Source of the DNA: Burkholderiales bacterium
GTDB taxonomy: Bacteria > Pseudomonadota > Gammaproteobacteria > Burkholderiales > Burkholderiaceae_C
Reading direction: 5' to 3'
Length of the DNA: 54,168 nt
Assembly: GCA_003241965.1 (NCBI GenBank)
Contig: QBMB01000012.1
Location: 1-54,168 of the forward strand
Of the stretch, positions 1 through 8,311 are shown piece by piece. A program made the position numbers and the translations under genes. Under the pieces are notes generated by a model that was not told the origin of the DNA, searched no databases, and saw only the letters and a program-made list of their open reading frames with translations. How positions within the stretch are numbered: position 1 is the stretch's first letter; the number at the start of each line of letters is the position of its first letter.

Positions 1-3
1 GTG

Positions 4-492
4 TCACAGGGGGAGGGTCATGCCGCGCGCGGCGGCGGTTTGTTGTGCGCGGAAAGCTTCGAGCTTCTCGCGCAGGGCCGGGTCTTCGTTGGCCAGCAGG
101 GCCACGGCGAAGAGTGCTGCGTTGGCCGCACCCGCCGCGCCGATGGCAAAGGTGGCCACCGGCACACCCTTGGGCATCTGCACGATGCTGTGCAACGAGT
201 CAACGCCACTCAGGTGTTTGCTGGCCACCGGCACGCCGAGCACCGGCACCACCGTCTTGGCCGCGAGCATGCCCGGCAGGTGGGCAGCACCCCCGGCGCC
301 CGCGATGATGCATTTCATGCCCCGCCCGGCCGCGCTCTCGGCGTAGGTGAACATGTCGTCGGGCATTCGGTGGGCCGAAACCACGCGCGCGTCGAAGGAA
401 ATGCCGAAGTCCTGCAGGATCTGCACGGCGTGCTGCATGGTGTCCCAGTCGCTGCTGGAGCCCATGACCACGCCCACCTGGATGGGGTTCAT
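4..492 (-). CDS. purE: N5-carboxyaminoimidazole ribonucleotide mutase
   Basis: This 162-residue protein is a class I PurE, which moves the carboxyl group of N5-CAIR to give CAIR in de novo purine synthesis in the cytosol. The N-terminal GSSSDWDTM loop, the SAHRMPDDM segment and the glycine-rich [14 protein letters not shown] segment are the usual substrate-binding parts, and the length is normal for the family. The ATG at 492 is chosen because AAAGG lies just upstream and the protein then starts directly with the first beta strand. A longer reading frame continues upstream but has no PurE-like sequence. purK would be expected next to the left, outside the window; this is inference. A TAAAAT box at 578-583 on the minus strand could be its -10. 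Confidence 0.97.
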   Translation of the reverse strand: MNPIQVGVVMGSSSDWDTMQHAVQILQDFGISFDARVVSAHRMPDDMFTYAESAAGRGMKCIIAGAGGAAHLPGMLAAKTVVPVLGVPVASKHLSGVDSLHSIVQMPKGVPVATFAIGAAGAANAALFAVALLANEDPALREKLEAFRAQQTAAARGMTLPL

Positions 493-639
493 GTTGTGCC
501 TTTGGCCGATGCGCCCGCAAGGGCACGTTGCCCGGTGGCGCGCATGAACAGGCACGGCGCACTCCGGTAAAGTGTCGATTTTACGGTTCGTGCCCTGCGC
601 ACCCGCCGTCTCGCACCGCTTCCCCTTCAGGTCCTCCCC

Positions 640-1545
640 ATGATCAACGTCACCATCGCCAATTTTGAAGCCGAGGTCATCGAGGCTTCGCACCACACGC
701 CCGTGCTGGTCGATTTCTGGGCCCCGTGGTGCGGCCCCTGCAAGGTGATCGGCCCGCTGCTGGAAAAGGTGGAGGCCGCCTACGCAGGGCGCTTCAAGCT
801 GGTCAAGATCGATTCCGACCAGGAGCAACAGCTCGCCACCGCCTTCGGAATCCGCAGCATCCCCACCTGCGTGCTGCTGATGAACGGCCAGCCGGTCGAC
901 GGCTTCATGGGCGCGCTGCCCGAAAGCCAGATCAAGGAGTTTCTCGACAAGCACCTGCCAGCGGCCGATGAGCTCGAAGCCGTGGCGCAGGAAGAAGACG
1001 AGGAAGCCATCGCCGATGACGACCTGGAAGGTGCGCTGGAGAAACGCCAGGAAGCGGTGAAGGCCGACCCCGAGAACGACGACGCGCGCTTCGATCTGGT
1101 GAAGCTGCTGCTGGAGCTGGGTCTGGACGATGACGCCAAGGTGGCATTTGCCCCGGTGATCGCCAAGGCGGTCGGTGTGCGCCGGCTCGATTCGCTGCAG
1201 CGCTGGATGGCGGCGCGCGATGCGCAAGCTGCGGTGGGCGACCCGCAAGCCCGCGCTGCAGAGCTGCAGGCGGCCATTGCCACCAACAAACGCGATTTCA
1301 CTTCGCGTTTCGCACTCGCCCAGTTACTCATGGCCCACGGCGAATGGGTGCCCGCCATGGACGAACTGCTGGAAATCCTGATGCGCGACAAGGCCTGGAG
1401 CGAAGACCTCGCGCGCAAGACCTTCATTGCCATCCTGGACATCATCGAACCGCCCAAGCCGAAGGTGGCCGAAGGCCAGGTGCCGCCGCAAGACCCGACG
1501 GTGGCGACCTACCGGCGTCGGTTGTCCTCAGTGGTCTTGAGCTGA
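640..1545 (+). CDS. cnoX: Thioredoxin-domain co-chaperone with TPR tail (CnoX/YbbN family)
   Basis: This 301-residue protein has an N-terminal thioredoxin fold (about 1-110) with the active site WCGPC (Cys31 and Cys34). An acidic linker follows (about 112-130), and the C-terminal half is helical and TPR-like. This layout is that of YbbN/CnoX proteins, which pair holdase activity with the GroEL or DnaK systems. The E. coli protein lacks the CGPC pair, whereas this one keeps both cysteines and so could be redox-active; that is inference. It runs divergently from purE and converges on purC, with an inverted repeat just after its stop codon. The Shine-Dalgarno match before the ATG is weak. Confidence 0.88.
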   Translation: MINVTIANFEAEVIEASHHTPVLVDFWAPWCGPCKVIGPLLEKVEAAYAGRFKLVKIDSDQEQQLATAFGIRSIPTCVLLMNGQPVDGFMGALPESQIKEFLDKHLPAADELEAVAQEEDEEAIADDDLEGALEKRQEAVKADPENDDARFDLVKLLLELGLDDDAKVAFAPVIAKAVGVRRLDSLQRWMAARDAQAAVGDPQARAAELQAAIATNKRDFTSRFALAQLLMAHGEWVPAMDELLEILMRDKAWSEDLARKTFIAILDIIEPPKPKVAEGQVPPQDPTVATYRRRLSSVVLS

Positions 1546-1551
1546 GACAAA

Positions 1552-1629
1552 CCCGTTCGCCCTGAGCCTGTCGAAGGGCTCACCCGCACGTTGGCCTGGA
1601 AGGGCTTCGACAAGCTCAGCCCGAACGGG
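1552..1629. repeat. Inverted repeat of a dispersed 20-bp motif
   Basis: Two arms of about 26-28 bases face each other around a spacer of about 20-25 bases. One arm contains CCTGAGCCTGTCGAAGG and the other GGGCTTCGACAAGCTCAGCC. It lies between the convergent ends of cnoX and purC, so the RNA hairpin could stop transcription from both sides, although no long T run follows. The motif family GGCTTCGACA(A/G)GCTCAGCC is one I recall as scattered through related genomes. A second copy sits inside recG at 28445-28466. Confidence 0.85.
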
Positions 1630-1636
1630 AGTGGGT

Positions 1637-2545
1637 TCAGCCCATCAGCCGGGTCAGCGCTTCCTGGTATTTCGCAGCGGTTTTTTCAATCACTTCTTTG
1701 GGCAAACGCGGCGCGGGTGGCGTTTTGTCCCACGGCTTGCCGCCCACCTGCGCGGTTTCCAGCCAGTCGCGCAGGAACTGCTTGTCGTAACTCGGCGGGT
1801 TCTGGCCGACCACGTAGCTCTCGGCCGGCCAGTAGCGCGAACTGTCGGGCGTGAGCACCTCGTCCATGAGCACCAGCTTGCCCGCCTGGTCCAGGCCGAA
1901 CTCGAACTTGGTGTCGGCAATGATGATGCCCTTCTGCAGCGCCATTTCGGCTGCGGCCTTGTACAGCGCAATCGACACGTCGCGGATCTGCGCGGCGAGT
2001 TCCGGGCCGATCATGGCCACGGTCTGCTCGAAGGTGATGTTCTCGTCGTGCTCACCCATCTCGGCCTTGGCCGCAGGCGTGTAGATCGGCTCGGGCAGCT
2101 TCGATGCGTTTTGCAAACCGGCGGGCAGCTTCACGCCGCACACGGCCTGGCTGTCCTGGTATTCCTTCCAGCCGCTGCCGGCCAGGTACCCGCGCACCAC
2201 GGCTTCCACCGGAATCGGTTTGAGGCGCTGCACCAGCATCGAACGGCCGGTGACCTGGGGCACCTCCGCCGCAGAGACCACGCTCTCGGGTGCCTCGCCG
2301 GTGAGGTGGGTCGGGCAGATGTTCAAACCTTGCGGACCGAGCTTGTCGAACCAGAACAGCGAGAGCCTGGTGAGCAGCTCGCCCTTGCCGGGAATCGGCT
2401 CGCCCATGATCACGTCAAAGGCGCTGATGCGGTCGCTGGCCACCATCAGGATGCGGTCGTGGCCCACGGCGTAGTTGTCTCGCACCTTGCCACGCGCGAG
2501 CAGGGGCAGGGAGGTGAGGGCCGAGGTGTGAAGGGCTGGGGTCAT
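1637..2545 (-). CDS. purC: Phosphoribosylaminoimidazole-succinocarboxamide synthase (SAICAR synthetase)
   Basis: This 302-residue PurC joins CAIR and aspartate with ATP to make SAICAR in purine synthesis. It is the longer form of about 300 residues rather than the E. coli form of about 237. Family features are [14 protein letters not shown] near the N terminus, [19 protein letters not shown] for nucleotide binding, [16 protein letters not shown], and DTKFEFG with [16 protein letters not shown] near the end. The ATG at 2545 gives the standard N terminus. It lies on the same strand as purE, separated by the convergent cnoX gene. Upstream is the terminator of the solute-receptor transcript, so purC probably has its own promoter in 2546-2572. 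Confidence 0.97.
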   Translation of the reverse strand: MTPALHTSALTSLPLLARGKVRDNYAVGHDRILMVASDRISAFDVIMGEPIPGKGELLTRLSLFWFDKLGPQGLNICPTHLTGEAPESVVSAAEVPQVTGRSMLVQRLKPIPVEAVVRGYLAGSGWKEYQDSQAVCGVKLPAGLQNASKLPEPIYTPAAKAEMGEHDENITFEQTVAMIGPELAAQIRDVSIALYKAAAEMALQKGIIIADTKFEFGLDQAGKLVLMDEVLTPDSSRYWPAESYVVGQNPPSYDKQFLRDWLETAQVGGKPWDKTPPAPRLPKEVIEKTAAKYQEALTRLMG

Positions 2546-2572
2546 GGTCGGATCGGAAAAAGGCGGGACAAG

Positions 2573-2603
2573 AAAAAAGCCCGTTGAACAGCCAACGGGC
2601 TTT
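2573..2603 (-). terminator. Intrinsic terminator of the acyl-CoA ligase/receptor transcript
   Basis: An 8-bp perfect stem, GCCCGTTG with CAACGGGC, closes a 6-base loop. Read on the minus strand it is followed by six T. It lies just downstream of the solute-receptor gene and upstream of purC, so it separates the two transcripts. Confidence 0.88.
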
Positions 2604-2675
2604 GAACCATTCCGAAGGATTATCGCAAGTTGACAGCGCGATGGTTGCCCGACTGCGAACTCCTGCCGCCTGGGG

Positions 2676-3686
2676 CTATTTCGCTGCCAGACCCAGGCGC
2701 TCGATCAAAGGCTTGTCCTTGGCGAAGGTGTCGGCGGCCCACTGGCGGTACTCGTCACCATTGCGGTACCACATGGCCTGGTTGAGCTGGCCCAACAATT
2801 CGATGTGTTTGGGATCGTCCATCGCTTTTTTGAACGCGTCGTGCAGCGTTTTCACGATGGCCGGGTCCATGCCTTTGGGGCCGACCAGGCCGTAGGGCGA
2901 CGTGGACACCACGTTGTAGCCCAGCTCCTGCGCGGTGGGCACCTCGGGCCAGCGTTTGGTGCGCTGCTCGCCGAAGGTCACCAGCAGGCGCATCTCGCCG
3001 CTGTCCACAAACTTGTCCCAGCCAGTGGCATCGCTCTGCGCCATCACGTGGCCGCCGAGCAGGGCGGACTGCAAGTCGGCGTTGCCCTTGAAGGGCACAT
3101 GGATCATCTGCACCTTGGCGTTGCCGGCCACCTCTTCCATCAGCAGGTGCGGACTGCTGCCGGTGCCGGTGGAGCCGTAGTTGATCATGCCGGGCTGCTT
3201 GCGCGCGGCTTCGATGTAGTCCTTGAACGTCTTGTAGGGCGAGTCGGCCTTGACGGTGAGGCCGAAGGTGTAGCCCGAGACACCGATGATGTAGCTGAAG
3301 TCGGTCAGCGGGTTCCAGTTGGTTTTCTGCATGTGCGGCAAGCGCAACATACCCAGCGGAAACTGCGCGATGGTGTAGCCATCGGGCTTGGCGGTCTGCG
3401 CCATGGTGCTGGGGCCCAGGGTGCCGCCAGCGCCGGGCCGGTTCTCCACCACGATGGGCTGGCCCAGGTGTTTGCCGGCGAGCTCGGCCAGGGTGCGCAG
3501 GTGGCGGTCGGTCGAGCCGCCGGCGGGCCACGGAATGATGAGCGTGACCGGGCGGGGCGGGTAGGCCTGGGCTTGTGCATTGGCCACGCTCCAGGGCGCC
3601 ACGCCAGCAGCGGCCGTAGCGGTGACGGCGGCCAGCAGCAGCGCGCGGCGGCGGCTGGATGGGAGGGCGGATATCTTGTTGTTCAT
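2676..3686 (-). CDS. Tripartite tricarboxylate transporter substrate-binding protein (Bug family)
   Basis: This 336-residue periplasmic receptor of the Bug/TctC type binds a small carboxylate for secondary import. A signal peptide is visible, with arginines SSRRR, a hydrophobic stretch [17 protein letters not shown], and likely cleavage after ANAQA; the arginines make Tat export possible. Mature features are [17 protein letters not shown] near the start and [13 protein letters not shown], both typical of the family. The ATG at 3686 has GGAG about 9 bases upstream and fits the signal peptide; an in-frame start at 3740 would add an unlikely basic leader. No TctA or TctB membrane gene is in the window, so it is an orphan receptor. 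It lies 69 bases after the acyl-CoA ligase, so one transcript is likely. The ligand is unknown. Confidence 0.93.
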   Translation of the reverse strand: MNNKISALPSSRRRALLLAAVTATAAAGVAPWSVANAQAQAYPPRPVTLIIPWPAGGSTDRHLRTLAELAGKHLGQPIVVENRPGAGGTLGPSTMAQTAKPDGYTIAQFPLGMLRLPHMQKTNWNPLTDFSYIIGVSGYTFGLTVKADSPYKTFKDYIEAARKQPGMINYGSTGTGSSPHLLMEEVAGNAKVQMIHVPFKGNADLQSALLGGHVMAQSDATGWDKFVDSGEMRLLVTFGEQRTKRWPEVPTAQELGYNVVSTSPYGLVGPKGMDPAIVKTLHDAFKKAMDDPKHIELLGQLNQAMWYRNGDEYRQWAADTFAKDKPLIERLGLAAK

Positions 3687-3755
3687 GCGTTGGTCTCCTT
3701 CGTTGGAAATGCCGGTTCGGCGGTGGGTGCGGCGCCGCATGCGCCGCGCGGGTGC

Positions 3756-5444
3756 TCAGGGGGGAAGGGCTGTGGTGTCGCGAGCGGCCTGCTGCTCCTG
3801 CAGTTCGCGCCACATCACCTTGCCGCTGCCCGAGCGGGGCAGCGCCTCCACAAACTCCACGGTGCGCGGGCTTTTGTAGGCGGCCATGTGGCCGTGCGCC
3901 CAGTCGATCACGTCCTGTTCGCTGACCTGCCCGCGGTGTTCGGGGCGCAGCACCACGAGTGCCTTGACGGACTCGCCGCGTTTGGCGTCGCGCACGCCGA
4001 TCACGCAGGCCTCCTGGATGGCGGGGTGGTGGTACATGAGCGACTCCACCTCGGCCGGCCAGACTTTGTAGCCGCTCGCGTTGATCATGCGTTTCAGGCG
4101 GTCGGTCATGAAGAAGTAGCCTTCTTCGTCCACGTGGCCGAGGTCGCCGGTGCGCAGGAAGCGCACGCCTTCGATGGTGATGAAAGCCTCTTGCGTGGCC
4201 TGAGGGTTGCGCCAGTAGCCCTGCATGACTTGCGGTCCGTGCACCACGATCTCGCCGGTCTCGCCCGGCGGTAACGTGGCCAGCGTTTCGGGATCGACCA
4301 CGCGCGCGTCCACGTCGAACACGGGCAGGCCAAGACACTGGCGCTTGGGCCGGTGGGTGGGGTTGATGTGGGTGGCGGCCATGGTCTCGGACATGCCGTA
4401 GCCCTCGATGTAGTCCTGCCCCGTGAGCGCCTTCAGGCGCGCGGCCAGCGCTGCGGGCATGGCCGCGCCGCCGCCACGCACGCAGGACAGGCTGCTCAAG
4501 TCGAAGCTCTCCAGCCGCGGGTGCGCGAGGAAGTCGATCACCATGGTCGAGATGGCCTGCCACATGGTCACGCGGTAGCGCTGCATGCAGATCGCAGCCG
4601 CCTCGCGGTCCCAACGCGCAAGCACCACGATGGTGGCGCCCACGTACATCGGTCCGTTCAGGCTGCCCGTGAGGCCGGTGACGTGGAAGAACGGCAGCAC
4701 CGAGAGGCAGACCGCATCTGGCGAGGTGCCGAACCAGCGCACGCCGCCCACCAGCGTGCTCATGACGCTGCGGTGGGTGTGCATGCAGCCCTTGGGCAGG
4801 CCGGTGGTGCCCGAGGTGTAGGGCATGGCGCAGAGGTCGTCTGGGCCGGTGGTGAGCGGGCCGGGCTGCCGGGCGCTGGCGACCACGTCGGCCCAGGCGG
4901 AGAGTCCGGGCTCGGCCAGCGGCAGGCGCGGCGCGGCCACGAAGTCGGGCACCGGCAGATCGGTGGGCACACGCAGGTGGTCGCTGTAGGTGGCCACCAC
5001 CACATGGCGCAGGCCGTCTGCGTCGGGTGTGAGCAGCGGGCGCACCTGCGCCAGCAGATCCTGCGCCACGAAGGCCACCCGGGCGCCGCTGTCGGTGACG
5101 CAATGGCGCAGTTCTTCCGTGCGGTTCATCGGGTTCACCGGCACCACCACCGCACCCGCGCGCAGGATGGCGTAGAACGCCAGCGCCCACTGCGGGCTGT
5201 TCTGCATGCACAGCAGCACGCGGTCGCCCGGCTGCACGCCGCAGACCTGCTGCAGGTGGCCGGCGATGTGCTCGGCCTCGCGCAGGAAATTCGCGTAGCT
5301 CAGTGGCGTGTCGTAGAACACGATGAAGGGCTTGTCGGGGCAGCGCCGGGCCGACACCTCCAGGTTGTGGAAGACGTGTGTCTGCGGCAGCGTGAGGTGC
5401 TGCGGCAGGCCGGGCGGCCAGTGGGCCGGGGTGGGGGGCGTCAT
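3756..5444 (-). CDS. AMP-dependent acyl-CoA synthetase/ligase
   Basis: This 562-residue member of the ANL superfamily activates a carboxylic acid to its acyl-CoA through an acyl-adenylate. The P-loop-like motif YTSGTTGLPKGCMHTH is at about 170, the aromatic/YGMSET motif at about 320, the TGDLGHVDEEGYFFM motif at about 410, and the catalytic lysine motif SGSGKVMWREL near the C terminus. No transmembrane segment is seen. Its substrate cannot be read from sequence; a medium- or long-chain or aromatic acid is possible. It is followed by a Bug receptor and is divergent from an IclR regulator across three palindromes. The inference is a small catabolic unit that imports and activates one organic acid under IclR control. 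Confidence 0.94.
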   Translation of the reverse strand: MTPPTPAHWPPGLPQHLTLPQTHVFHNLEVSARRCPDKPFIVFYDTPLSYANFLREAEHIAGHLQQVCGVQPGDRVLLCMQNSPQWALAFYAILRAGAVVVPVNPMNRTEELRHCVTDSGARVAFVAQDLLAQVRPLLTPDADGLRHVVVATYSDHLRVPTDLPVPDFVAAPRLPLAEPGLSAWADVVASARQPGPLTTGPDDLCAMPYTSGTTGLPKGCMHTHRSVMSTLVGGVRWFGTSPDAVCLSVLPFFHVTGLTGSLNGPMYVGATIVVLARWDREAAAICMQRYRVTMWQAISTMVIDFLAHPRLESFDLSSLSCVRGGGAAMPAALAARLKALTGQDYIEGYGMSETMAATHINPTHRPKRQCLGLPVFDVDARVVDPETLATLPPGETGEIVVHGPQVMQGYWRNPQATQEAFITIEGVRFLRTGDLGHVDEEGYFFMTDRLKRMINASGYKVWPAEVESLMYHHPAIQEACVIGVRDAKRGESVKALVVLRPEHRGQVSEQDVIDWAHGHMAAYKSPRTVEFVEALPRSGSGKVMWRELQEQQAARDTTALPP

Positions 5445-5466
5445 GCGCGGAGTGTTGGGTTAATCA

Positions 5467-5481
5467 TTCCGCTGAGCGGAA
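5467..5481. promoter_or_regulatory. Candidate IclR operator 1
   Basis: This is the 15-bp palindrome TTCCG-CTGAG-CGGAA, with perfect 7-base arms around one central base. It lies 23 bases upstream of the acyl-CoA ligase start, where bound protein would block or direct transcription of the minus-strand genes. The same TTCCG-N5-C(G/A)GAA pattern occurs twice more on the regulator side. Confidence 0.7.
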
Positions 5482-5580
5482 AACAAGTCGGAGCGCGGTC
5501 AATATACGGCGCGATACCGGGCTGTGTATACGCAGATCAGGGAAACCGAGCATGGGGAGAGCACGGGAATCCTCCGAAAA

Positions 5581-5595
5581 TTCCGGTCTGCGGAA
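5581..5595. promoter_or_regulatory. Candidate IclR operator 2
   Basis: This 15-bp element is TTCCG-GTCTG-CGGAA with perfect 5-base arms, extended by A and T to ATTCCG/CGGAAT. Its start is 114 bases from that of operator 1 and 41 bases from that of operator 3, both close to whole helical turns. It lies 57 bases before the iclR start, which suggests autoregulation. Confidence 0.68.
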
Positions 5596-5621
5596 TATGG
5601 CGGCGATTGCGTCTTCAGATA

Positions 5622-5636
5622 TTCCGATCTGCAGAA
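5622..5636. promoter_or_regulatory. Candidate IclR operator 3 (one mismatch)
   Basis: This element is TTCCG-ATCTG-CAGAA, the same 15-bp design as the two upstream palindromes with one mismatch in the right arm. It ends 15 bases before the iclR ATG and partly abuts the A-rich ribosome-binding region, so binding here would repress iclR itself. This is inference from position. Confidence 0.58.
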
Positions 5637-5651
5637 AAAAGGAAGCCGCTC

Positions 5652-6479
5652 ATGGGACGCCATCGCCACACCCCGCCCACTCCGCTGGCCGAAGCCGACC
5701 CGGCCGACGACCGCCGCTTTGTCACCGCGCTGGCGCGTGGGCTCACCGTGCTGCGCTGCTTCACCCCGGCCGACCGCTGGCTGGCGCACCAGGAACTCGC
5801 CCGGCGCACCGGCCTGCCGCAGGCCACCGTCTCACGCCTCACGTTCACGCTCACCAGCCTGGGTTATTTGCGCCACCGCGCGGCCACCGGCGAGTACGCG
5901 CTGAGCCCGGCGGTGCTCTCGCTGGGCTTCAGCGTGTTGTCCAACTTCCAGGTCGGGCGCATCGCGCGTCCGTTCATGGAAGCCCTGGCCGAGCACACGC
6001 AGGCCGCCATTTCACTGGGCGTGCGGCACGACACGTCGGTGGTCTACGTGGCGCACTGCCGCAGCACGGCGCGACTCATTCTCGGGCTGGACGTGGGCAC
6101 GCGCCTGCCGTTCGCCGAAACCGCCATGGGCCGCGCGATCTGGTGCTCGGCTTCACCCGGTATGCAGGCGGTGGTGTCACGGCGTCTGCAGGCGCAAGAC
6201 CCGGCACAGTGGCCCGCTCGCGAAGCCGGTCTGAAGCGTGCCGAAACCGAGTGGGCCGAGCGCGGCTATGCCGTGTCCGAGTCGGAGTGGGAGAGCGAGA
6301 TCGCCGCCATCGGCGTGGGGCTGGACCTGGGCGATGGCCGTGAGCCGCTGGCGCTCACCGTGGGCGGACCGGCGTCAAGGCTGCAGGGCGCCTTGCTGCA
6401 CGAGGACTTCGGCCCGGCGTTGGTGAAAACAGGGCGCGAGATCGTCGCAGCGATCCAGGCGGGCGGTTGGGACGACTGA
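5652..6479 (+). CDS. IclR-family transcriptional regulator
   Basis: This 275-residue regulator has an N-terminal winged helix (about 25-85; ARGLTVLRCF, then LPQATVSRLTFTLTSLGYL as the recognition helix). A C-terminal effector-binding GAF-like domain follows (about 100-265; the VGTRLPFAETAMGRAIW segment is typical of the family). The ATG at 5652 is preceded by GGAAG about 7 bases upstream. The frame stays open far upstream, but that part is antisense to the acyl-CoA ligase and is not coding. It is divergent from the ligase and receptor genes, with three matching palindromes between. It most likely controls that unit and itself in response to the pathway acid or a CoA product. Confidence 0.93.
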   Translation: MGRHRHTPPTPLAEADPADDRRFVTALARGLTVLRCFTPADRWLAHQELARRTGLPQATVSRLTFTLTSLGYLRHRAATGEYALSPAVLSLGFSVLSNFQVGRIARPFMEALAEHTQAAISLGVRHDTSVVYVAHCRSTARLILGLDVGTRLPFAETAMGRAIWCSASPGMQAVVSRRLQAQDPAQWPAREAGLKRAETEWAERGYAVSESEWESEIAAIGVGLDLGDGREPLALTVGGPASRLQGALLHEDFGPALVKTGREIVAAIQAGGWDD

Positions 6480-6482
6480 ATG

Positions 6483-6507
6483 CAAAACGCCACCGCAAGG
6501 GTGGCGT
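6483..6507 (-). terminator. Intrinsic terminator downstream of fba
   Basis: The 8-bp stem ACGCCACC/GGTGGCGT closes a GCAAG loop and is followed on the minus strand by TTTT. It lies between the convergent ends of iclR and fba. The T tract is on the minus strand only, so it mainly serves fba. Confidence 0.82.
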
Positions 6508-6535
6508 CTGTGAAGGCGCTTGAACGGAAAACCGG

Positions 6536-7600
6536 TCAGTGCACGACCTGGGCCAGCTCGCCCTTGGCGTACTTCGCGGCCACGACCTGGAGCGATTCGC
6601 CCTTGATCTTGCCGGCCTGGCCTTCGCAGCCGAACTCGATGTAGCGCTGCTTGCAGATCGCCTTGGCGGCTTCGCGTGCGGGCTTCAGCCACTCGCGGGC
6701 ATCGAACTTCTCGGGGTTCTCGGCCAGGAACTTGCGCACCGCGGCCGTCATGGCCAGGCGGATGTCGGTGTCGATGTTGATCTTGCGCACGCCGAACTGG
6801 ATCGCCTTCTGGATTTCCTCCACCGGCACGCCGTATGTTTCCTTGATCTTGCCGCCGTACTGGTTGATCACGGCCAGCAAATCTTGCGGCACCGAGCTGG
6901 AGCCGTGCATCACCAGATGGGTGTTGGGCAGGCGGCGGTTGATTTCCTGGATGCGGTCGATGGCCAGGATGTCGCCCGTGGGCTTGCGGGTGAACTTGTA
7001 GGCGCCGTGGCTGGTGCCGATGGCAATGGCGAGTGCGTCGAGTTGGGTGCGCTTGACGAAGTCGGCCGCCTGCTCGGGGTCGGTCAGCAGCTGTTCGCGC
7101 GTCATCACCGCGTCGGTGCCGTGGCCGTCTTCCTTGTCGCCCTGCATGGTCTCCAGGCTGCCCAGGCAGCCAAGTTCACCTTCCACCGTCACGCCCAGTT
7201 TGTGGGCCATGTCGACCACCTTGCGGGTGACCTCCACGTTGTATTCGTAGCTGGCGATCGTCTTGCCGTCGCCTTCCAGGCTGCCGTCCATCATCACCGA
7301 GCTGAAGCCCAGGTCGATCGCGCCGCGGCACACGTCAGGGTTCTGGCCGTGGTCCTGGTGCATCACCAGCGGGATGTGCGGGTACGACTCCACGGCGGCC
7401 TGGATCAGGTGCTTGATGAAGGGCTCGCCGGCGTATTTGCGCGCACCGGCGCTGGCCTGCAGGATCACCGGCGCACCGGCTTCGTGGGCGGCCGACATGA
7501 CGGCCTGCACCTGTTCGAGGTTGTTGACGTTGAATGCTGGAATGCCGTAGCCGTGAATGGCGGCGTGGTCGAGCAGTTCGCGCATGGAAACAAGTGCCAT
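6536..7600 (-). CDS. fba: Fructose-bisphosphate aldolase, class II
   Basis: This 354-residue zinc-dependent aldolase cleaves and forms fructose 1,6-bisphosphate in glycolysis and gluconeogenesis (the Calvin-cycle subtype in many betaproteobacteria). Zinc and substrate motifs are visible: [19 protein letters not shown] (about 80-98), the metal-binding glutamate region [30 protein letters not shown], and the phosphate-binding [15 protein letters not shown]. It ends in the normal C-terminal helix. A TAAAAT box at 7643-7648 on the minus strand is a plausible -10. The leader contains the direct repeat GGTTAC-GAACC-GGTTAC near 7621-7638. It is on the same strand as pyk, purC and purE, a linear order that accessory genes interrupt here. 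Confidence 0.97.
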   Translation of the reverse strand: MALVSMRELLDHAAIHGYGIPAFNVNNLEQVQAVMSAAHEAGAPVILQASAGARKYAGEPFIKHLIQAAVESYPHIPLVMHQDHGQNPDVCRGAIDLGFSSVMMDGSLEGDGKTIASYEYNVEVTRKVVDMAHKLGVTVEGELGCLGSLETMQGDKEDGHGTDAVMTREQLLTDPEQAADFVKRTQLDALAIAIGTSHGAYKFTRKPTGDILAIDRIQEINRRLPNTHLVMHGSSSVPQDLLAVINQYGGKIKETYGVPVEEIQKAIQFGVRKINIDTDIRLAMTAAVRKFLAENPEKFDAREWLKPAREAAKAICKQRYIEFGCEGQAGKIKGESLQVVAAKYAKGELAQVVH

Positions 7601-7741
7601 GGGGATCCCTTAAGTCAGTTGGTAACCGGTTCGTAACCCGTGATTTTAGTCCGCGCACCCGTTTGGGACTGCACGCGTTGGCCGGGGCCTTCATGCGGGC
7701 GTAATGAAGACACCCCACAGTGGCGAGCAGAAAAGGCGCCC

Positions 7742-8311
7742 ATGACTTCCCTCGATCAACTGCTGTTTCTCTGGCTGAACGCCACGCCCGCCACCCCTGA
7801 GGGTCTCATCACGCTGGCACGCTGGTTCTCGGAGGCCTTGCCCACCGTGGCGCTGCTGGCGCTCATTCCGCTGGCGCTGTCCGGGCCACGCGCGCGCAAG
7901 CAGGTGCTGGGCGCAACGCTGGCCATGCTGCTGGCCTGGGTGGCGGTGCGTGGCTTGCGAGGTGTGTTCGACATGCCGCGCCCCTTCACGCTCGGGCTGG
8001 GTCACCAGTGGCTTGAACACGCCGGCACACCCTCGTTCCCGAGCTATCACGCCGCCGTGTCGGCTGCCTGGTCAGCCGGTCTGGTGTTTCATGCCCGGCG
8101 CAACCTTCGGGCCTGGGTGCTGATGGCCGGGGGTGTGACCCTGGCCATTGCCTGGAGCCGTGTTTTCCTGGGCGTGCACTTTGTTTCCGACGTGGCCATG
8201 GGGCTGGCGCTGGGAGTGACCTGCGCCCTGCTTGCGAGGCAATTCATCACCAGCGCTGCCTGGTGGTTGAGATCCGTCAGGTCGCGCCAGGTCGGTTCAG
8301 AAATCCGCTGA
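7742..8311 (+). CDS. PAP2-family membrane phosphatase
   Basis: This 189-residue integral membrane protein has about five hydrophobic segments. The phosphatase signature is present in three parts: RGLRGVFDMPRP, then FPSYHA (family PSGH, with Tyr for Gly), then SRVFLGVHFVSD with the catalytic His and the Asp. Such enzymes remove phosphate from undecaprenyl diphosphate, phosphatidic acid or lipid A; the substrate is not decidable here. The ATG at 7742 gives a compact N terminus before the first helix; an in-frame start at 7640 adds a leader with no family features. It is divergent from fba, and its last 35 bases overlap the 3' end of the opposing hydrolase gene. Confidence 0.88.
   Translation: MTSLDQLLFLWLNATPATPEGLITLARWFSEALPTVALLALIPLALSGPRARKQVLGATLAMLLAWVAVRGLRGVFDMPRPFTLGLGHQWLEHAGTPSFPSYHAAVSAAWSAGLVFHARRNLRAWVLMAGGVTLAIAWSRVFLGVHFVSDVAMGLALGVTCALLARQFITSAAWWLRSVRSRQVGSEIR

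Noticed and set aside
2755-5211. 818-codon minus-strand frame in another frame over the acyl-CoA ligase and receptor
   Set aside because: Arg/Ala/Pro/His-rich shadow of the real genes on the same strand; no start signal or motif.
4353-5651. Upstream extension of the iclR reading frame
   Set aside because: The extension is antisense to the ligase gene and crosses the operator region; the ATG at 5652 with GGAAG fits the IclR family.
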